Assembly: GCA_027345905.1 (NCBI GenBank)
Contig: DAIETC010000053.1
Coordinates: 1 to 18,263, forward strand
DNA from: Kineosporiaceae bacterium
GTDB lineage: Bacteria > Actinomycetota > Actinomycetes > Actinomycetales > Angustibacteraceae
Length of the DNA: 18,263 bases
Reading direction: 5' to 3'
Shown piece by piece: positions 1 through 6,247 of the stretch. A model generated the notes under the pieces. The model was not told the DNA's origin and ran no database searches. It saw nothing but the letters and a program-made list of their open reading frames with translations. The stretch's first letter is position 1. Each line of letters starts with the position of its first letter. Position numbers and translations under genes: made by a program.

Positions 1-1
1 A

Positions 2-64
2 CGTGGCAAGGCCGCCTACCTCGCCGATGACCTCCTCCAGGAGGCTGGCGACTCCCTGAGATGA
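2..64 (+). CDS. 3' end of a small gene, possibly an antitoxin (partial)
   Basis: An open frame enters from the left edge and ends at a TGA at 62-64. The visible tail is RGKAAYLADDLLQEAGDSLR, a short amphipathic helix-like C-terminus. The stop overlaps an ATG at 61-63 in the ATGA arrangement common between antitoxin and toxin genes. The only toxin-like remnant in the window follows, so an antitoxin tail is plausible, but 20 residues cannot identify a family. The ATG at 61 opens a frame of only 15 codons. Confidence 0.35.
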   Translation, partial: RGKAAYLADDLLQEAGDSLR

Positions 65-199
65 AGCGCGGCGAGGCCGCCAACCGGCTGGCTGTTCACC
101 GACGCTGACGCTGCGCTCCGGGGCGAAGCCGAGTAGCGGGACCACACTGTCGTCTACCAACTTCCAGGGTGATTCAGTCGCCCTCGCCAAACTGCGGGC

Positions 200-442
200 G
201 ACACCGAACCGCTGGTGGCCGCTGTGATCCGCACCGACCCGGACATGCCCGCTGCGTCGCCTTCTTCCAGCGCGCCATGCCTAGTTCCTGCGCAGGATCG
301 CCGACGCGTCGCTGAGCTTGCAGGCGGTCGAACCGGTCGACCTGCGATGGATGGCTGAGTTGCTCGACATGGGCCACGCTCGCGTTCGGATCGAGCAGCG
401 TCGTGGCCGCCTTTACAAAGGCTCCACGCGGGGTGCCCGGGG
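200..442 (+). pseudogene. Degraded VapC-like PIN-domain toxin remnant
   Basis: Pieces of a VapC-like protein can be read in order but in different frames. DTEPLVAAVIRTDPD (from 200) resembles the PIN N-terminus with its first acidic residue. CVAFFQRAMP (from 253) continues it after a frame change. FLRRIADASLSLQAVEPVDL followed by RWMAELLD (from 285) matches the C-terminal helices. WATLAFGSSSVVAAFTKA (from 370) matches the usual YADLPLGTxDASVVA segment, with the acidic residue replaced by serine. About 30 residues between the second and third pieces appear to be missing. At least three frameshifts, an internal deletion and a lost catalytic acid make it non-functional. The last piece runs in the same frame as folD, so automatic annotation may start folD too early. 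The family assignment rests on remembered consensus. I recognise nothing in 65-199. Confidence 0.5.
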
Positions 443-486
443 TCGCTGCGCGGTGCCGGCGAGGCGGCGCGTGGAAGGATGTCGAC

Positions 487-1353
487 ATGACGGCACGGCT
501 GCTGGACGGCAAGGCGACCGCGGCGGCGATTCGGGTTGACCTCGCCGAGCGGGTTGCGAAGCTGCGGGCCGGCGGGCTCGTGCCCGGGCTGGGCACCCTG
601 ATCGTCGGCGACGACCCGGCCAGCCACGCCTACGTGGCCGGCAAGCACCGCGACTGCGCCGCCGTGGGCATCACGTCGATCCAGCGCGAGTTACCGGCGG
701 ACGCGACGCAGGAGCAGGTCGAGGACGTCGTCCGCGACCTGAACGCGGACCCAGCCTGCACGGGGTACATCGTCCAGCTGCCGCTGCCCCGGGGCCTGGA
801 CGAGGGCGCGGTGCTCGACCTGATCGACCCGGCCAAGGACGCCGACGGCCTGGCGCCGGCGAGCCTGGGCCGGCTCACGCTCATGCAGCCCGGCCCGCTG
901 CCCTGCACGCCGCGGGGTGCGGTCGAGCTGATGCGGGCGCACGGCATCGTGCTGGACGGCGCCGACGTGGTCGTCGTCGGACGCGGGCCGACCGCGGGGC
1001 GCCCGATGGGGCTGCTGCTCGGGCGGCGCACCGAGAACGCCACCGTGACGTTGTGCCACACCGGAACACGTGACCTGGGCGCCCACACCCGTCGCGCCGA
1101 CATCATCATTGCCGCCGCGGGCTCGCCGGGGCTGGTCACCGCCGACATGGTGCGACCCGGTGCGGTGGTGGTGGACATCGGCTCGACCCGGCTACCCGGG
1201 CCCGACGGACGGGTGCGTCCGGTCGGTGACGTGGCCCCCGAGGTGCGCGAGGTGGCCGGTTGGCTGGCGCCAATCCCCGGCGGCGTGGGGCCGATGACCC
1301 GGGCGATGCTGCTGACCAACGTGGTCGAGGCCGCCGAGCTGTCCCGCGCCTGA
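487..1353 (+). CDS. folD: Bifunctional methylenetetrahydrofolate dehydrogenase/cyclohydrolase FolD
   Basis: This cytosolic enzyme interconverts 5,10-methylene-THF, 5,10-methenyl-THF and 10-formyl-THF, supplying one-carbon units for purines and formyl-Met-tRNA. The product is 288 aa, normal for the family. Visible signatures are YVAGKHRDCAAVGI (residues 49-62, catalytic lysine K53), VQLPLPRGLD, DPAKDADG (114-121), the NADP-binding loop VVVGRGPTAGRP (162-173, the actinobacterial variant of GRS-x-VG-P), and the C-terminal PIPGGVGPMTRAMLLTNVVEA. The ATG at 487 has GAAGGA 11 bases upstream and starts where family members start. A GTG at 403 in the same frame would add 28 residues that belong to the VapC remnant, so I reject it. 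DUF3017 follows on the same strand after 28 bases, a common actinobacterial arrangement. Substrate and cofactor are inferred from the family. Confidence 0.97.
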   Translation: MTARLLDGKATAAAIRVDLAERVAKLRAGGLVPGLGTLIVGDDPASHAYVAGKHRDCAAVGITSIQRELPADATQEQVEDVVRDLNADPACTGYIVQLPLPRGLDEGAVLDLIDPAKDADGLAPASLGRLTLMQPGPLPCTPRGAVELMRAHGIVLDGADVVVVGRGPTAGRPMGLLLGRRTENATVTLCHTGTRDLGAHTRRADIIIAAAGSPGLVTADMVRPGAVVVDIGSTRLPGPDGRVRPVGDVAPEVREVAGWLAPIPGGVGPMTRAMLLTNVVEAAELSRA

Positions 1354-1381
1354 TGCGGCAACACCCGCCGTGCAGCCGGTC

Positions 1382-1648
1382 ATGAGCGCCCAACGGCTCA
1401 TGGGGCCGTGGCTGCTGCTGGCTGCCGGCGTCGTCGCCTCGGTGGCCGCCGTCACCTCGGGGCAGCTGCGCCTGGGTGGCTACCTGCTGGCGGTCACGCT
1501 CGCGGTGACCGCCCTGCTACGCCTGACCCTGCCCAGTACGGTCGTGGGTGCGCTCGCGGTGCGCTCGCGGACCATCGACGTGATCGGGCTGCTCCTGGCC
1601 GCTGGGGGTGCGGCCGCGCTCACGGCGGTGCTGAAGCTCACCCCCTGA
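1382..1648 (+). CDS. DUF3017 small membrane protein
   Basis: This 88-residue hydrophobic protein has three likely membrane spans, at about residues 7-25, 32-49 and 67-85. Short basic stretches (RTxxRSRT-like, around ALAVRSRTID) separate the second and third spans. Length, topology and position directly after folD and before mdh match the DUF3017 family, whose function is not known. I chose the ATG at 1382; an in-frame GTG at 1370 would add four residues, and neither has a clear ribosome-binding site. It is probably cotranscribed with folD. Its stop codon lies inside the hairpin shared with the convergent mdh. Confidence 0.85.
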   Translation: MSAQRLMGPWLLLAAGVVASVAAVTSGQLRLGGYLLAVTLAVTALLRLTLPSTVVGALAVRSRTIDVIGLLLAAGGAAALTAVLKLTP

Positions 1649-1676
1649 GCGGCGGGGGCCAGGCAGGCGGCTCAGG
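1644..1676. terminator. Possible bidirectional terminator hairpin between DUF3017 and mdh
   Basis: CCTGAGC at 1644-1650 is the exact reverse complement of GCTCAGG at 1670-1676, with a 19-base GC-rich loop. The arms contain the TGA stops of both convergent genes (1646-1648 plus, 1672-1674 minus). There is no T-tract, as is usual in high-GC actinobacteria. The short arms keep confidence modest. Confidence 0.4.
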
Positions 1677-2664
1677 CTCGGATCAGGCCGAGCTCGCGGA
1701 CGGCGTCGCGCTCCTGGGCGAGTTCGGCCGTGCTCGCGTCGATCCGGCTGCGCGAGAAGGGGTCGATGCTCAGCCCCGGCACGATCTGGTGGGTGCCGCC
1801 GGCCGTCGTCACCGGGAACGAGGACACCAGGCCCTCGGGGACGTCGTACGACCCGTCGGAGCGAACCGCCATCGACACCCAGTCCCCGTCCGGCGTGCCC
1901 CGCAGCCAGTCACGTGCGTGCGCGATCGTGGCGTTCGCCGCGCTCGCCGCGGACGACGAGCCCCGGGCCGCGATGACCGCCGTCCCGCGCTGCTGCACGG
2001 TGGGGATGAACTCGTTCTCGATCCACGCCTCGTCGACCAGCCCGGCCGCGTCCTGGCCGCGCACCTGGGCGTGGAACAGGTCGGGGTACTGGGTGGCGGA
2101 GTGGTTGCCCCAGATGGTCATCCGGGTGATGTCGCTCACGGCCGAACCGGTCTTGGCGGCCAGCTGCGCGATCGCCCGGTTGTGGTCCAGCCGGGTGAGC
2201 GCCGAGAACCGCTCGTGCGGGATGTCGGGGGCGTTGCTCATCGCGATCAGGGCGTTGGTGTTCGCCGGGTTGCCGGTCACCACGACCCGGACGTCGTCGG
2301 CCGCGTGGTCGTTCAGGGCCTTGCCCTGCCTGGTGAAGATGGCGCCGTTGGCCGACAGCAGGTCCGCGCGCTCCATGCCCTTGGTGCGCGGGCGGGCGCC
2401 CACGAGCAGGGCCACGTTCACGCCATCGAACACGATGTCCGGGTCGTCTCCGGTCACCACCTTCGTCAGCAGCGGGGAGGCGCAGTCGTCCAGCTCCATC
2501 ACGACGCCCTCCAGCGCCGGCAGCGCCGGGGTGATCTCCAGCAACCGCAGCTCGATCGGGGTGTCCGGGCCGAGCAGCGAACCGCTGGCGATGCGGAACA
2601 GCAAGCTGTAACCGATCTGGCCGGCGGCGCCGGTCACGGCCACCTTGACCGGGCTGGGGCTCAT
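1672..2664 (-). CDS. mdh: Malate dehydrogenase (NAD, cytosolic-type)
   Basis: The enzyme oxidises L-malate to oxaloacetate with NAD in the TCA cycle. The product has 330 residues, the usual length of the GAAGQIGY-type bacterial and eukaryotic cytosolic enzymes. It shows the nucleotide-binding VTGAAGQIGYSLLFRIA (residues 10-26), E43 at the end of beta-2 favouring NAD, the mobile substrate loop GARPRTKGMERADLL (89-103) with substrate-binding arginines, GNPANTNALI, the RLDHNRA motif with D160, and WGNHS with catalytic H188. The ATG has GAAGGAG ten bases upstream. The gene is convergent with folD-DUF3017 and divergent from icd, so the 183 bases between mdh and icd should hold both promoters. No residue looks abnormal. 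Confidence 0.98.
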   Translation of the reverse strand: MSPSPVKVAVTGAAGQIGYSLLFRIASGSLLGPDTPIELRLLEITPALPALEGVVMELDDCASPLLTKVVTGDDPDIVFDGVNVALLVGARPRTKGMERADLLSANGAIFTRQGKALNDHAADDVRVVVTGNPANTNALIAMSNAPDIPHERFSALTRLDHNRAIAQLAAKTGSAVSDITRMTIWGNHSATQYPDLFHAQVRGQDAAGLVDEAWIENEFIPTVQQRGTAVIAARGSSSAASAANATIAHARDWLRGTPDGDWVSMAVRSDGSYDVPEGLVSSFPVTTAGGTHQIVPGLSIDPFSRSRIDASTAELAQERDAVRELGLIRA

Positions 2665-2795
2665 GCTGCTGCTCCTTCACGACGGCGTCGCGGCGCGCTC
2701 TCGCGTCCGCGCTGCCTGACGCTAGCAAGTCGTGGGTGTCGTGCCGGCCCCGGGTGGACGGCGGCGACTTCTCGGGCGGGATCGGCGTCCGATAT

Positions 2796-2807
2796 CTTGA
2801 CGTCAAG
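2796..2807. promoter_or_regulatory. Perfect 12-base palindrome, candidate operator in the mdh-icd divergent region
   Basis: CTTGACGTCAAG is perfectly self-complementary. Two further bases on each side (AT...AT at 2792-2793 and 2810-2811) also match, giving an imperfect 20-base dyad. It lies 40 bases upstream of the icd ATG. A TATCTT that could serve as a -10 box overlaps its left half (2793-2798). Its position suggests an operator for icd, mdh or both. I cannot name the regulator. Confidence 0.5.
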
Positions 2808-2847
2808 TGATCTGTGCGCGCAGGTGGCGCCGACCAGAGAGGTTCCC

Positions 2848-4065
2848 ATGGCGAAGATCAAGGTCGTCGGCCCGGTCGTCGAGCTCGACGGCGACGAGAT
2901 GACCCGGATCATCTGGCAGTTCATCAAGGACCGCCTGATCCACCCCTACCTCGACATCGACCTGCGCTACTACGACCTGGGCATCATGGAGCGCGACCGC
3001 ACCGACGACCAGGTCACGATCGACGCCGCGAACGCCATCCAGGAGCACGGCGTCGGCGTGAAGTGCGCGACGATCACGCCCGACGAGGCCCGGGTGCAGG
3101 AGTTCGGGCTGAAGCAGATGTGGCTCTCGCCCAACGGAACCATCCGCGACATCCTCGGCGGGGTGGTGTTCCGCGAGCCGATCATCGTCGGGAACATCCC
3201 GCGCCTGGTGCCCGGCTGGACCAAGCCGATCATCATCGGCCGACACGCTCATGGCGACCAGTACCGCGCAACGAACTTCACCGTGCCCGGCCCGGGCACC
3301 GTCACGATCACCTACACCCCGGACGACGGCTCGGCTCCGATCGAGCACCAGGTGGTGCGGATGCCGCAGGAGGGCGGGGTCGTGATGGGTATGTACAACT
3401 TCACCGCCTCGATCCGGGACTTCGCCCGCGCGTCGTTCGCCTACGGACTGCAGCGCGGCTACCCGGTCTACCTGTCGACCAAGAACACGATCCTCAAGGC
3501 CTACGACGGGGCCTTCAAGGACATCTTCGCCGAGGTGTACGCGCGCGAGTTCCAGGCGGACTTCGAGGCGGCCGGCCTGACCTACGAGCACCGGCTGATC
3601 GATGACATGGTGGCGGCCGCCATGAAGTGGGAGGGCGGCTACGTCTGGGCCTGCAAGAACTACGACGGGGATGTGCAGTCCGACACCGTGGCCCAGGGTT
3701 TCGGTTCGTTGGGCCTGATGACGTCGGTGCTGATGACGCCGGACGGGCGAACGGTGGAGGCCGAGGCAGCCCACGGCACCGTGACCCGGCACTACCGCCA
3801 GCACCAGGCCGGCAAGCCGACCTCCACCAACCCGATCGCCTCGATCTTCGCCTGGACCGGCGGGCTCAAGCACCGCGGCAAGCTGGACGGCACCCCGGAA
3901 GTCACGGCTTTCGCCGAGGCGCTCGAGCGGGTCTGCGTCCAGACCGTCGAGAGCGGCACGATGACCAAGGACCTCGCAATGCTGGTCGGGCCCGACCAGG
4001 AGTGGCTGACAACCGAAGGGTTTCTCGCCGCGCTGGACGAGAACCTGTCCCGCTCGCACGGCTGA
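2848..4065 (+). CDS. icd: NADP-dependent isocitrate dehydrogenase (dimeric, type II)
   Basis: This TCA-cycle enzyme oxidatively decarboxylates isocitrate to 2-oxoglutarate and produces NADPH. The 405-residue product begins MAKIKVVGPVVELDGDEMTRIIW, the hallmark of the homodimeric eukaryote-like subfamily. It continues with VKCATITPDEARVQEF, the substrate-binding SPNGTIRDILGG, KPIIIGRHAHGDQYRATN, the metal-binding LIDDMVAAAMKWEGGYVWACKNYDGDVQSD, and the NADP site EAEAAHGTVTRHY followed by TSTNPIASIFAWT. The chosen ATG is preceded by AGAGAGG. The frame is open far upstream, but that extension has no homology-like character and overlaps mdh in antisense. The TGA is followed after 5 bases by exodeoxyribonuclease III, so the two are probably cotranscribed. 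Confidence 0.98.
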   Translation: MAKIKVVGPVVELDGDEMTRIIWQFIKDRLIHPYLDIDLRYYDLGIMERDRTDDQVTIDAANAIQEHGVGVKCATITPDEARVQEFGLKQMWLSPNGTIRDILGGVVFREPIIVGNIPRLVPGWTKPIIIGRHAHGDQYRATNFTVPGPGTVTITYTPDDGSAPIEHQVVRMPQEGGVVMGMYNFTASIRDFARASFAYGLQRGYPVYLSTKNTILKAYDGAFKDIFAEVYAREFQADFEAAGLTYEHRLIDDMVAAAMKWEGGYVWACKNYDGDVQSDTVAQGFGSLGLMTSVLMTPDGRTVEAEAAHGTVTRHYRQHQAGKPTSTNPIASIFAWTGGLKHRGKLDGTPEVTAFAEALERVCVQTVESGTMTKDLAMLVGPDQEWLTTEGFLAALDENLSRSHG

Positions 4066-4070
4066 GCCCG

Positions 4071-4904
4071 ATGACGGGGGTTTGCGGCGAGCGCCTGCTG
4101 CGCCTGGTCTCGGCGAACGTCAACGGGATCCGGGCCGCCGCCCGGCGCGGTGGCCTGGACTGGCTCGCCGCGCAGCAGGCCGACGTGCTGTGCCTGCAGG
4201 AGGTGCGGGCCGACGACGAGCAGCTGGCCGCCGCCTTGGACGCTGGAGGTTTCGCCGGCTGGCACGTGGCGCACACCCCGGCCGGCGCCAAGGGGCGCGC
4301 AGGGGTCGCAGTGGTGAGCCGCCTGCCCGCGCTGGCCGTGCGCATGCACGTCCCGGGGTTCGAGGACGCCGGACGCTGGATCGAGACCGACATCGACACC
4401 GCCGCCGGGCCGGTCACGGTGGTGTCGACGTACGTGCACACCGGGGAGGCGCAGACGCCGCGCCAGGACGAGAAGCTGCGGTTCCTCGGCGCGATGACCT
4501 ACCGCATGGGGGCGCTCGCGGCGGACGACGCGCGCCTGGCGGTCGTCTGCGGCGACCTCAACGTGGCGCACCGCCAGGAGGACCTGCGCAACTGGAAGGG
4601 CAACCTCGGCCGGGCCGGCTGCCTGCCGCAGGAGCGGGCCGCCCTCGACACCTGGTTCGCCGGCGGTTGGGTGGACGTGCACCGCCAGCTGGTCGGTGAG
4701 GGACCGGGCCCCTACACGTGGTGGACCTGGCGCGGGCAGGCCTTCGACACCGACACCGGCTGGCGGATCGACTACCAGCTGGCGACACCGGCCCTGGCCC
4801 GGCGGGCGGTCGCGGTCAGCGTCGGGCGCGCGCCGACGTACGCCCAGCGGTGGAGCGACCACGCCGCGGTAGTCGTCGACTACGCCCTCGCCGCCCCGAC
4901 GTGA
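4071..4904 (+). CDS. xthA: Exodeoxyribonuclease III / AP endonuclease
   Basis: This is a Mg-dependent EEP-superfamily nuclease that cleaves at abasic sites and trims 3' ends in base excision repair. The 277-residue product contains SANVNGIR with N17, VLCLQEVRA with metal ligand E44, GDLNVAH with D162 and N164, WRIDYQLATP with D234, and the terminal WSDHAAVVVDY with catalytic D263-H264. All key positions of the ExoIII family are therefore present. The ATG at 4071 is 5 bases after the icd stop, so translation may depend on the upstream gene. A downstream hairpin at 4911-4942 probably ends the icd-xthA transcript. The gene could equally be labelled exoA. Which of the exonuclease and AP-endonuclease activities dominates cannot be read from the sequence. 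Confidence 0.96.
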   Translation: MTGVCGERLLRLVSANVNGIRAAARRGGLDWLAAQQADVLCLQEVRADDEQLAAALDAGGFAGWHVAHTPAGAKGRAGVAVVSRLPALAVRMHVPGFEDAGRWIETDIDTAAGPVTVVSTYVHTGEAQTPRQDEKLRFLGAMTYRMGALAADDARLAVVCGDLNVAHRQEDLRNWKGNLGRAGCLPQERAALDTWFAGGWVDVHRQLVGEGPGPYTWWTWRGQAFDTDTGWRIDYQLATPALARRAVAVSVGRAPTYAQRWSDHAAVVVDYALAAPT

Positions 4905-4910
4905 TTCCGT

Positions 4911-4942
4911 GCCGGGTGCCCGGCCCAACACGGCCACCCGGC
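4911..4942 (+). terminator. Terminator-like hairpin after xthA
   Basis: GCCGGGTG at 4911-4918 pairs perfectly with CACCCGGC at 4935-4942 around a 16-base loop, starting 6 bases after the xthA stop. There is no T-run. Confidence 0.5.
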
Positions 4943-4976
4943 GCGTTGGACCACAATGAGTTACCGCATGTCGGCG

Positions 4977-5007
4977 GGTGATGCCATGATCACCCCAGGC
5001 TTACATT
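4977..5007 (+). promoter_or_regulatory. Candidate promoter/operator of the VapBC45-like module
   Basis: GGTGAT (4977-4982) and ATCACC (4989-4994) form an inverted repeat with a 6-base spacer. A TACATT (5002-5007) that fits a -10 box lies just downstream, 22 bases before the antitoxin ATG. The dyad would cover the -35 to -10 spacer, as expected for an autorepressed toxin-antitoxin promoter. Binding by the antitoxin is an inference. Confidence 0.4.
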
Positions 5008-5029
5008 GCTTGCACCGGAGGTGAGGGGG

Positions 5030-5716
5030 ATGGCCCGCGTGAGCTATCTCGAACGTCCTGTGTACGGCGCCTCCGAGGTGGATGCCCTTCTGGGGCTTAG
5101 CTCGGGCACGGCCCGACGCTGGATTGACGGGTACGAGCGACGGGGCCGGCACTACGCGCCGGTCGTCCGCGAGGAGACCACGGGGGACGATCTCGTGACC
5201 TGGGGCGAGTTTGTCGAGACGAGTCTGCTAGCCAACTATCGCGATAGCGGTGTTCCCATGCTTCGCATGCGTCCCGTCGTTGAGCGGCTGCGTCAGCGCC
5301 TCGGTATTCGCTACCCGCTGGCGACCGTCCGCCCGTACGTCGATGAAGCACTGCACCTGGTGTACGAAGTTCAGCAGGAGGCCCGCCTCGAGGAGAGCAT
5401 GCGCCTGGTGGTCGAGGCGCAATCTGGTCAGTACGTGCTCGCCTCGCCAGCGCGAGCCTTTCGAAGCACCGCGGAGTTCGAGGACGTCGACAGCGAGAAC
5501 ATCGTTGCGCGTCTTCGACCGCTTGGTCTCAAGCGCGAGGTGGTCATCGACCCCAGCCGGCGTTCCGGTGCCCCGGTCGTGCGTGCGGTGCCCACGGATG
5601 TGTTGGCCGAACTCATCCGTTCCGGTGAGCCGATCGAGTGGGTTGCCAGACAGTACGAACTGACCGTCACGCAGGTTCTCGACGCCTGGGAGTTCGAGCG
5701 CGAACAGGTCGCCTGA
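5030..5716 (+). CDS. VapB45-like antitoxin: N-terminal helix-turn-helix plus C-terminal DUF433
   Basis: The 228-residue protein begins MARVSYLERPVYGASEVDALLGLSSGTARRWIDG, a MerR-like helix-turn-helix (about residues 11-50). A mostly helical middle follows (55-130). It ends with a DUF433 domain (about 172-226), VVIDPSRRSGAPVVRAVPTD onward, containing the typical pattern of a GEPIEWVARQYELTVTQVLDAW-like helix pair. Length, layout and the PIN-like partner match the Rv2018-Rv2019 (VapB45-VapC45) type of M. tuberculosis. It would bind and neutralise the toxin and probably repress its own promoter. The ATG at 5030 has a strong GGAGGTGAGGGG upstream, which decides the start over the in-frame TTG at 5006. 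The toxin GTG begins 3 bases after its stop. Codon use is richer in A/T at third positions than in neighbouring genes, suggesting transfer. Confidence 0.88.
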   Translation: MARVSYLERPVYGASEVDALLGLSSGTARRWIDGYERRGRHYAPVVREETTGDDLVTWGEFVETSLLANYRDSGVPMLRMRPVVERLRQRLGIRYPLATVRPYVDEALHLVYEVQQEARLEESMRLVVEAQSGQYVLASPARAFRSTAEFEDVDSENIVARLRPLGLKREVVIDPSRRSGAPVVRAVPTDVLAELIRSGEPIEWVARQYELTVTQVLDAWEFEREQVA

Positions 5717-5719
5717 TCC

Positions 5720-6172
5720 GTGCCGTTGCCGAATGCAGCGGGGGAGTTGTTCTTCGTCGATGAGAGTGCCCTCGGCCTAGGCAAGGGCATGTCCGCCTTG
5801 CGCCGCGACACCCTTCATGCCGGCCACGCCGCAATCCCGCAGGTCCCGCTCGGCAGCGATGACGTGACCTGGATGCCCATCGTCGCCCGTCGTGGGCTCA
5901 TTGCCCTCGGTCGCGACAAGAAGGTGCGGTCGCGGCCGGCTGAGCGTCAGCGAATCCTCGACAGCGGGCTGCGGTACATCTGGATCGGAGGTAAGCGTGA
6001 TGAGTCGAGCTGGGAGTGGATGCGTCGCCTCATGCGCCACTGGGACGCACTGATGGCGATGGCCGACCACCTCGGTCCCGGACCGTGGATCATCACGCTC
6101 AACCAGAACGGCATTGCAGTGAACCATCCGGCACCCGCGGAACGCCCGCGCGGAGCCGGGCGGCCCGGATAG
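5720..6172 (+). CDS. VapC45-like PIN-domain ribonuclease toxin
   Basis: The 150-residue protein starts MPLPNAAGELFFVDESALGLGKGMSALRRD. FFVDES supplies the first acidic pair of a PIN-like active site (D14, E15). PLGSDDVTWMPIVARRGLIALGRDKKVRSRPAE adds D48 or D49 and D66, and the RDKKVRxRPxE pattern is characteristic of this PIN-like family (the DUF433 partner). It is predicted to be an Mg-dependent endoribonuclease held inactive by the upstream antitoxin. The GTG start lies 3 bases after the antitoxin stop, so translation is likely coupled. The C-terminus (about 137-150) is proline- and arginine-rich and probably disordered. No acidic site residue appears lost, so the toxin looks intact. The target RNA is unknown. 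Confidence 0.87.
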   Translation: MPLPNAAGELFFVDESALGLGKGMSALRRDTLHAGHAAIPQVPLGSDDVTWMPIVARRGLIALGRDKKVRSRPAERQRILDSGLRYIWIGGKRDESSWEWMRRLMRHWDALMAMADHLGPGPWIITLNQNGIAVNHPAPAERPRGAGRPG

Positions 6173-6185
6173 CGTCGAGTCGTGC

Positions 6186-6239
6186 CTTTGTGACGCGGCG
6201 CTCACAAAGCGCACTTTCGCGTGCGTTACGTGATCACGT
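6186..6239. terminator. Cluster of hairpins between convergent vapC45-like and S51-like genes
   Basis: CTTTGTGA (6186-6193) pairs with TCACAAAG (6202-6209) over an 8-base loop. CGCAC (6210-6214) pairs with GTGCG (6221-6225). ACGTGATCACGT (6228-6239) is a perfect 12-base palindrome. Together they fill most of the 75-base convergent gap and probably act as a bidirectional terminator. Confidence 0.55.
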
Positions 6240-6247
6240 CCGGGGGG

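Noticed and set aside
61..108. MazF start (MKRGE) at the ATG at 61
   Set aside because: MazF proteins often begin this way, but the frame stops after 15 codons and no further MazF motif is readable; downstream pieces are PIN-like.
403..486. GTG start giving FolD 28 extra residues
   Set aside because: The extension matches the VapC remnant, and the ATG at 487 has a ribosome-binding site and the family's N-terminus.
1408..2847. Long open frame upstream of and continuous with icd (885-codon total)
   Set aside because: It is antisense to mdh, and icd has a normal family N-terminus at 2848 with a ribosome-binding site. Long antisense frames are common in high-GC DNA.
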